Assembly: GCA_902803625.1 (NCBI GenBank)
Contig: CADCQV010000291.1
Location: 1 to 18,030, forward strand
Direction of reading: 5' to 3'
DNA length: 18,030 nt
From: an uncultured Lachnospiraceae bacterium
GTDB lineage: Bacteria > Bacillota > Clostridia > Lachnospirales > Lachnospiraceae
In this document: positions 13,813-18,030 of the stretch, piece by piece
How positions within the stretch are numbered: the first letter of the stretch is position 1
How the letters are laid out: each line of letters opens with the position of its first letter
Program-made: the position numbers and the translations under genes
Notes under the pieces: model-generated
What the model was told of the DNA's origin: nothing
The model's input: the letters and a program-made list of their open reading frames with translations, nothing else
Databases searched by the model: none

Positions 13813-15219
13813 ATGAACATTCCTGAAAGCATCGGAAAAAGGCTGAGTGCCGAGACTGTTCTCTTTATCACCGCGGTGATAGGAAGCACTCTTTATATTT
13901 CGCTTGTATTCAATGATAATCTCTGGGTGGACGAGGCCTTCACCGCCACCCTGATAAGAGGGGATTTTAATGATGTCATCCGCGATACCGTATCCGATAC
14001 CCTCCCACCCTTCTATAATATTGCGGGAAAGCTTCTGACCCTTATCTTCGGCTTTTCCCCGGTAGTACTGAAGCTCTTTTCCTGCCTTCCCATGGTGCTT
14101 CTTCTTTTTTTCGGCGGGAGAAAGCTGCACAATATGTCCGGCTTCCGTCCTGCCTTCCTTTATGAGCTCTTTCTCTTCAGTATGCCCCATTTCCTCCATT
14201 ACGGAGTCGAGATAAGAATGTACAGCTGGGGTATTTTTGCCTGCGGAATGGCAGCCCTGCATTTTACCGATATTTCGGAAAACAACGCTTCTCTAAGGAG
14301 CTTCATGCTTTACTCGGTTTTTGCAGGCTATATCCACCATTTCGCCCTTGTATCCTGCGGAATGCTGTGGTTATTGCTCCTTATCATAGCCATATACAAA
14401 AAGGATACCGTCAGGATAAAGGATTTTATAAAATACCTGTGTCTCTTTTTCCTTTTTTATCTGCCGGGGCTTCTGCTCAGTGCGTATCAGATAAAAAACG
14501 CCGGCTCCTGGTTCTCAATGGCTCCCCTGACCCCGCATTCATTTTTAAGCGATCTCCGCTTTCCCTTTGTCACCAATGTGACCCTGCTTTCCGCACTGCT
14601 GCTGCTTTACCTTTGTTCCGTGGTGCTGGCCGCAGTCCTTCGCACGGAAAAAAGATCCTTTTCCACCGGACTTCTCCTCCTGTCCGTGCTGTATCTGACT
14701 GTACTTTTCGGCTACGGTGTATCCCTGGCAGTTGGAAAAAGCCTCTTTACCGCAAGATACCTGGTGCCGTCGCTGGCGGTTTTCTGGCTTGGAGCCGCCA
14801 TTCTGTCGGATCTTGCCATTACGGCATTTAAGGATAACCGGTATATTTCCGGAATTCTTGCAGCTCTTATCTCCGCAGCTCTGGTTACCTCTTACCTCCA
14901 GGCCTTCAGGGAAGAATACGATCCCGGTGTCACGAATATGAAAGCCTTCTTCGAAAAAAATCTTAGAGAGGATGATGCCTGCATCATAAGCGAGGATAAG
15001 CCTGAGCTTCAGATCTGTTTGGGATACTATTATCCCGGACTTAAATGCACAAATTGGAAGAACGCCGGTGAAACAAGCGGAACCCTCTGGCTTTTTGTCA
15101 GCGGGGAAAACAGTAAAGCCCTTGAAAATGCCGAAAAACACGGGTATAATCCAATATATACAGGTGACTTCGCTTTTGACCGCTATTCCTTTTCGCTGTA
15201 CGAACTGGAAAAGCCCTGA
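13813..15219 (+). CDS. GT-C membrane glycosyltransferase (family 39-like)
   Basis: 468 residues from the ATG at 13813. Polytopic membrane protein with roughly nine to eleven hydrophobic segments from 13 to about 345, then a soluble C-terminal region. Family marks are WVDEAFTA at 38-45 (the acidic DE in the first outside loop, the likely catalytic base), DTLPPFYNI at 62-70 (the HPPLYY-like motif), VEIRMYSW at 132-139, and FTARYLVPS, as in PMT_2/ArnT-like proteins that use polyprenyl-phosphate sugars outside the membrane. Acceptor and sugar are unknown. An in-frame TTG at 13795 with AGGA 4 nt upstream is an alternative start, but the TATAAT box lies inside that extension, so the ATG is preferred; the mRNA is then leaderless. 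Paired divergently with the WecG-like gene. Confidence 0.8.
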   Translation: MNIPESIGKRLSAETVLFITAVIGSTLYISLVFNDNLWVDEAFTATLIRGDFNDVIRDTVSDTLPPFYNIAGKLLTLIFGFSPVVLKLFSCLPMVLLLFFGGRKLHNMSGFRPAFLYELFLFSMPHFLHYGVEIRMYSWGIFACGMAALHFTDISENNASLRSFMLYSVFAGYIHHFALVSCGMLWLLLLIIAIYKKDTVRIKDFIKYLCLFFLFYLPGLLLSAYQIKNAGSWFSMAPLTPHSFLSDLRFPFVTNVTLLSALLLLYLCSVVLAAVLRTEKRSFSTGLLLLSVLYLTVLFGYGVSLAVGKSLFTARYLVPSLAVFWLGAAILSDLAITAFKDNRYISGILAALISAALVTSYLQAFREEYDPGVTNMKAFFEKNLREDDACIISEDKPELQICLGYYYPGLKCTNWKNAGETSGTLWLFVSGENSKALENAEKHGYNPIYTGDFAFDRYSFSLYELEKP

Positions 15220-15262
15220 AAAGCGAAATATTTTTTCCTTTATTTAAGAAGGGGGTGGACAT

Positions 15263-15463
15263 ATGGATGTGTCATCATTAGCAATGCCCGATATAGCCGG
15301 TCTGTCTATGTATATGGCCAGAAATGAAACCCTGCAGGATGTGGGAACCGCTCTTCTTTCCAATGCTCTCGATGTTCAGGAGAGCGTGGGTGCGGCTACC
15401 GTCAGCATGATGGAGCAGTCCGTCAATCCGGCACTGGGAGCAAACATCGATATACGGGCATAA
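15263..15463 (+). CDS. YjfB family putative motility protein
   Basis: 66 residues. Matches the YjfB family of small proteins from motile Firmicutes: an MDVSSLAM start, a hydrophilic helical middle, and MEQSVNPALGANIDIRA at 50-66, the family signature (compare MEQSVNPHLGGNIDI in Bacillus). The molecular role is unknown; the link to motility is by family name and regulon in relatives. A strong GGGGGTGG ribosome site precedes the ATG. It follows the GT-C gene by 43 bp, with no convincing sigma-D promoter in the gap, so it may be read through from upstream or from an undetected promoter. A terminator follows. Confidence 0.85.
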   Translation: MDVSSLAMPDIAGLSMYMARNETLQDVGTALLSNALDVQESVGAATVSMMEQSVNPALGANIDIRA

Positions 15464-15493
15464 GGGATCAGCGATTCCTTAATATCGACACGA

Positions 15494-15527
15494 AAAAGCC
15501 GGTTCTTCATATAAGAAACCGGCTTTT
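15494..15527. terminator. Bidirectional terminator between yjfB and the CPBP protease
   Basis: AAAAGCCGGTT (15494-15504) faces AACCGGCTTTT (15517-15527), with TTTT at the plus-strand end and TTTTT at the minus-strand end, so it can stop transcription both ways. CTT and AAG extend the stem with a one-base bulge. The last bases overlap the TAA stop codon (15528-15526) of the protease gene. Confidence 0.85.
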
Positions 15528-16503
15528 ACATACCCAAAATAAAAGCAAGACCCATTTCCAGCACAGCTATCACAATCCCGATAATAACCGGCACGGTCCA
15601 GACCGGCGGTCTTTTCACTGTTGCAGTATTCCCATCCCCCGTTATAACTTTCAGATCCTTTGAATGAAAAATCCGGTACAGCCTGAACTGTCCTCCCGGT
15701 TCATTTTTTGCGATAAGCTTCAGTATGAGGTAGGCAAGGAAGGTGAAAAGCAACGCAAGAACCGCATAAAATGCAAATGAATAGAGTATCTCCGTTTTCG
15801 AATATGAAATGTCACCGAATGCATCCGGAAAGAAGCTGTCCAGAAGATATACGACCACCACACTTCCGAAATTAATCATAAAATGCCCGATTATCCCCGG
15901 CCAGAGGCTGTTCGTGACCTCATCCAGAATACCGAAGGCGATCCCCAGAACTATGGCATAACTCATCTGGTTAATATTTAAGTGCATGAGTCCGAAAAGC
16001 AGGGCCTGCAGAACTATCGCGGATAAAAGCCGTCCTGACTTCCTTAACCCCGCATATATTATACCTCTGAAGGCCAGCTCCTCCGCAAAAGGACCGACAA
16101 CAGCCATAATGAGCGCCACACTCAGCAAGGAGCTTTCCTGGTCCATATACTGCTTTGCTATATCCATGGCGGCATTGTCGGTAAACAGAAGAGAAAGCGC
16201 ATTCACCGCGGAAACAAGGGGTTCTATGCAGAACATAAAAACCACTATGAGTACCCAGGTCAAAGGCTTCAGCTTCCTGAACCTGAATATCTCATCAACC
16301 TCGGAGCCGCAGACCGTGGCCACAATAAGTCCCGGCAGCAGTACGATGCTCTCGCTTATGATTATATTCTGGAAAATGGGTATTTTATCAGAGCCTCCCC
16401 GTAATGCCGCAATGGACAGTATCAGAGAGACTCCGCTAAACAGAATTATTATAAGTGTAAATACTATGCCGGATCTGACCGGCGTCATACCTTTTATTTT
16501 CAC
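15526..16503 (-). CDS. CPBP family intramembrane metalloprotease (Abi/CAAX type)
   Basis: 325 residues with about eight hydrophobic segments. The core motifs are present: EELAFRG (Glu141-Glu142, Arg146), FGLMH (Phe170, His174) and HFMIN (His207, Asn211), which form the metal-dependent active site in the membrane. Bacterial members include bacteriocin self-immunity proteins and proteins of unknown substrate. A polar stretch at about 265-298 separates the core from a last C-terminal membrane helix (301-323). The start is GTG at 16503, inside GTGA, where the stop of the preceding HPr-like gene overlaps by 4 bases, so it is probably translated by coupling. No bacteriocin peptide is adjacent, so immunity is not supported here. 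Confidence 0.88.
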   Translation of the reverse strand: MKIKGMTPVRSGIVFTLIIILFSGVSLILSIAALRGGSDKIPIFQNIIISESIVLLPGLIVATVCGSEVDEIFRFRKLKPLTWVLIVVFMFCIEPLVSAVNALSLLFTDNAAMDIAKQYMDQESSLLSVALIMAVVGPFAEELAFRGIIYAGLRKSGRLLSAIVLQALLFGLMHLNINQMSYAIVLGIAFGILDEVTNSLWPGIIGHFMINFGSVVVVYLLDSFFPDAFGDISYSKTEILYSFAFYAVLALLFTFLAYLILKLIAKNEPGGQFRLYRIFHSKDLKVITGDGNTATVKRPPVWTVPVIIGIVIAVLEMGLAFILGM

Positions 16504-16733
16504 TGGTTCATCATGAAGTTTACAAGCTTGTCGATGTCCTCGGGCTCATATGCAACTATCTCAAGCTCGGAAATGGTTCCGTCGGAAAAAATATTTGCCA
16601 TGGAAACATACTGGGAAAGCTTACTCTTGAGATTCAGACGGTCGCCTTCACCGGTAACAAGCTCTACCTTACCCTTACAGCTGTCAACCACCTTGAAAAA
16701 CTTGTCAATGTCTGTAATATTCTGTACTTTCAT
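16500..16733 (-). CDS. Second HPr-like small protein, no phospho-histidine
   Basis: 77 residues. AAAGGAG lies 8 nt before the ATG. Weak but collinear similarity to HPr and to the protein at 5863-6093: a first helix IDKFFKVVDSC, KVELVTGEGDRLNLKSKLSQYVSMANIF in the position of the HPr strand and KSIMG-helix, and EIVAYEPEDIDKLVNFM as the last strand and helix. There is no histidine at all in the protein, so it cannot be a PTS phosphocarrier. KSKLSQY replaces KSIMG, so the regulatory serine is uncertain too. It is coupled by GTGA overlap to the CPBP membrane protease. A weak promoter is possible (TTGCAA 16859-16854, TAAACT 16837-16832, 16 bp apart). The function is unknown. Confidence 0.65.
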   Translation of the reverse strand: MKVQNITDIDKFFKVVDSCKGKVELVTGEGDRLNLKSKLSQYVSMANIFSDGTISELEIVAYEPEDIDKLVNFMMNQ

Positions 16734-16760
16734 TTTTTCTTCTCCTTTGCTTTAATCACT

Positions 16761-16784
16761 GCAGGCACCACACGGTCCGCCTGC
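16761..16784 (-). other. Stem-loop in the leader of the second HPr-like gene
   Basis: GCAGGC (16761-16766) pairs with GCCTGC (16779-16784); ACC and GGT extend the stem inwards after a two-base bulge. There is no T-run, so it is not an obvious terminator. It lies 28 bp before the ATG, upstream of the ribosome site. The remainder of 16734-16862 shows only a weak promoter and an AT-rich inverted repeat (AGTTTA 16832-16837 with TAAACT 16847-16852). Confidence 0.3.
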
Positions 16785-16862
16785 CCTTGTTCCGGCTGCG
16801 CATCACTTTCCTGGACACAGCCCTGCCTTCAAGTTTATCATTTTTTTAAACTCTTGCAAGCT

Positions 16863-17705
16863 CTAAGACTGCCGGAGCAGTTCTATATAGCTTTCCCCGA
16901 TCCTTATCCTTCCCTCTTTCAGAAGATGTCCCACAGCTCTCTTAAATGCCGCCTTACTCATATGGAAGGTCTTCTTTATAAGCTCCGGGTCCGCCTTGTC
17001 CGTAAAAGCTATCCTCCCGTGGTTTAAGGTCATATAGCTGAATATCTTTTCCGCGTCATCATTTATCTGAAGATATGCCTTCTTCCTGATGGAAAGATCA
17101 AGCTTCCCGTCAGGGAGAATCCTTGTGACACGGGCAGAAACAAGATCCCCGGCTTTTACCTCCCCGTTATACTCCTTTGCGGGGATCAGACCCGAATATT
17201 TTTCATCCACTGCGACAAAAGCCCCGAAGTTTTTGCTTATCTCGTAAACTATCCCCTGAACCTCGTCATTTTCCCTGTAAGGCGGATCCTTTGAAAGATA
17301 ATCATACACCTTCATGGTTGCAGCTAGCCTTCCGCTCTTATCCACATACATGGCAGCCAGAACGTAGCTTCCCTCCTCCGCACGGTATGTCTGCTCGGAA
17401 AAGGGGAGCAGAAGATCCCTTTCAAGTCCCATATCCAGAAAGGCCCCGATCTTTGTGGTCTCCCTGATTTTCAGCCTTGCCACCTCCCCTTCGGTAATGA
17501 GAGGACGCGTTGTGGTGGCTATCAGCCTGTCAGAGGAATCCAGATAGATAAACACCTCTATCTCATCCCCGGGCTTTGCATCCTTTGGAAGCTGTTTCCC
17601 GGGAAGAAGCACCTCATCCCCGGTCCTGTCTTCCTCACAAAGATACGCCCCCTGCCGGACGATCCTCGCGATCTTAAGCTTTTGTATCCTGCCAGGTTCC
17701 ATCAT
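16863..17705 (-). CDS. cvfB: S1-domain RNA-binding protein CvfB (YitL)
   Basis: 280 residues. Three consecutive S1-like OB folds (about 4-65, 70-133 and 145-208) and a C-terminal winged helix (about 210-277), the CvfB arrangement. Telling stretches are TKIGAFLDMGLERDLLLPFSEQ, VYEISKNFGAFVAVDEKYSGLIPAKE and the wing FHMSKAAFKRAVGHLLKEGRI. CvfB binds RNA and affects virulence-factor expression in Staphylococcus; elsewhere its role is general and poorly defined. The start is the first of two adjacent ATGs; it overlaps the stop of the kinase-like gene as ATGA, which supports coupled translation. Confidence 0.9.
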   Translation of the reverse strand: MMEPGRIQKLKIARIVRQGAYLCEEDRTGDEVLLPGKQLPKDAKPGDEIEVFIYLDSSDRLIATTTRPLITEGEVARLKIRETTKIGAFLDMGLERDLLLPFSEQTYRAEEGSYVLAAMYVDKSGRLAATMKVYDYLSKDPPYRENDEVQGIVYEISKNFGAFVAVDEKYSGLIPAKEYNGEVKAGDLVSARVTRILPDGKLDLSIRKKAYLQINDDAEKIFSYMTLNHGRIAFTDKADPELIKKTFHMSKAAFKRAVGHLLKEGRIRIGESYIELLRQS

Positions 17706-18030
17706 CTTCCCGAAAGATAGGTACGGGCAATATCCGAAAGGATGTCCGCCGTTCCCTCGATGCCGAATTTCTCAGTATCTATGATAAAATCCTTATGCTC
17801 CGGATCATCCTGCATATAGCCCGTATAGTGGAGGTAATACCTGTTACGTGCTTTCTCTGCCTTCGGTATCACTCTCGCCGCCTCTTCCTCAGTCATATGA
17901 AGATAATCCACGCAGTTTCTGATCCTGTAATCCATCGAAGCATGGAGATAGATATGCAGGGCATTTTTGTGGCTGTTCAGGACATAATCACCGCAGCGTC
18001 CGACTATTATGCAGGATCTGCTCTCAGCCA
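17702..18030 (-). CDS. Cytidylate kinase-like family protein, N-terminus outside the window
   Basis: The frame is open to the window edge (first full codon at 18028), so the 108 C-terminal residues are seen. SCIIVGRCGDYVL, HIYLHASMDYRI, MTEEEAARVI and KARNRYYLHYTG follow the pattern of the cytidylate-kinase-like (Cytidylate_kin2) family, related to CMP kinase and common in Clostridia; the P-loop would lie in the missing part. The arginine-rich lid ARNRYYLHYTG and DFIIDTEKFG are as in nucleotide kinases. The substrate of this family is not established. An internal ATG at 17935 is not the start. Overlaps cvfB by ATGA. Confidence 0.8.
   Translation of the reverse strand, partial: AESRSCIIVGRCGDYVLNSHKNALHIYLHASMDYRIRNCVDYLHMTEEEAARVIPKAEKARNRYYLHYTGYMQDDPEHKDFIIDTEKFGIEGTADILSDIARTYLSGR

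Noticed and set aside
14545..15141. 198-codon minus-strand frame opposite the GT-C gene
   Set aside because: Composition is unlike a real protein (many Cys, Gly and Lys with no domain), and it is fully antisense to the membrane glycosyltransferase.
15986..16516. 176-codon plus-strand frame opposite the CPBP gene
   Set aside because: Antisense to a protein with intact EExxxR and His motifs; Ser/Thr-rich shadow translation.
15526..16733. Bacteriocin immunity cassette (CPBP protease plus small peptide)
   Set aside because: The small neighbour has no leader peptide or double-Gly site and looks HPr-like; no bacteriocin transporter or modification gene is adjacent.

Overview
The window looks like a chromosomal segment of a motile Gram-positive anaerobe of the Clostridia, most likely a Lachnospiraceae member (Butyrivibrio/Roseburia-like). 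This rests on the gene set: a rhodanese-less ThiI beside a NifS-type desulfurase, FtsEX next to a CtpB-type protease, FucO-like Fe-alcohol dehydrogenase, YjfB, CvfB, a cytidylate-kinase-like protein and small HPr-like proteins, together with AGGAGG-type ribosome sites and a sigma-D-like flagellin promoter. The genus is inference. No phage, IS element, CRISPR array, tRNA or rRNA was seen, and coding density is high. The longest gene-free stretch is 7430-7720.

Layout. (1) 1-264: 3' end of a dicarboxylate/amino acid:cation symporter, convergent with the next block. (2) 5789 down to 289, minus strand: an RNA- and ribosome-modification run, mtaB - prmA - rsmE - cysteine desulfurase - thiI, with short gaps or overlaps. 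A dispersed-type repeat lies between mtaB and prmA and supplies the mtaB stop codon. (3) 5863-6148, plus strand: a small HPr-like protein lacking the phospho-histidine, with its own promoter and terminator. (4) 7429-6201, minus strand: a single flagellin gene with a sigma-D-type promoter, a CsrA-like site over its Shine-Dalgarno sequence, and a terminator. (5) 7570-7715: a cluster of five perfect hairpins, three directly abutting, between the dehydrogenase stop and the flagellin promoter. (6) 8866-7721, minus strand: FucO-like dehydrogenase with a good promoter. (7) 12947 down to 9042, minus strand: CdaR/PucR-type regulator, ftsE, ftsX, S41 C-terminal processing protease. A 34-bp palindrome precedes the regulator. 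(8) 13048-15219: a divergent pair, a degenerate WecG/TagA-like protein (minus) and a GT-C membrane glycosyltransferase (plus). Both have TGNTATAAT boxes almost touching their ATGs and no ribosome site, so leaderless mRNAs are likely. (9) 15263-15463: YjfB motility protein, then a bidirectional terminator. (10) 16733-15526, minus strand: a second degenerate HPr-like protein coupled by GTGA overlap to a CPBP membrane protease. (11) 18030-16863, minus strand: a cytidylate-kinase-like protein (cut by the window edge) coupled by ATGA overlap to the S1-domain protein CvfB.

Working together: block 2 modifies tRNA (s4U8, ms2t6A37), 16S rRNA (m3U1498) and ribosomal protein L11, and the desulfurase probably feeds sulfur to ThiI. 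Block 7 combines the FtsEX cell-wall/division ABC complex with an extracytoplasmic protease under a probable local regulator. Flagellin and YjfB indicate flagellar motility. No obviously new defence or biosynthetic system is visible. The most unusual signals are the hairpin cluster, the leaderless divergent pair, the repeat-encoded gene end, and the two His-less HPr-like proteins.
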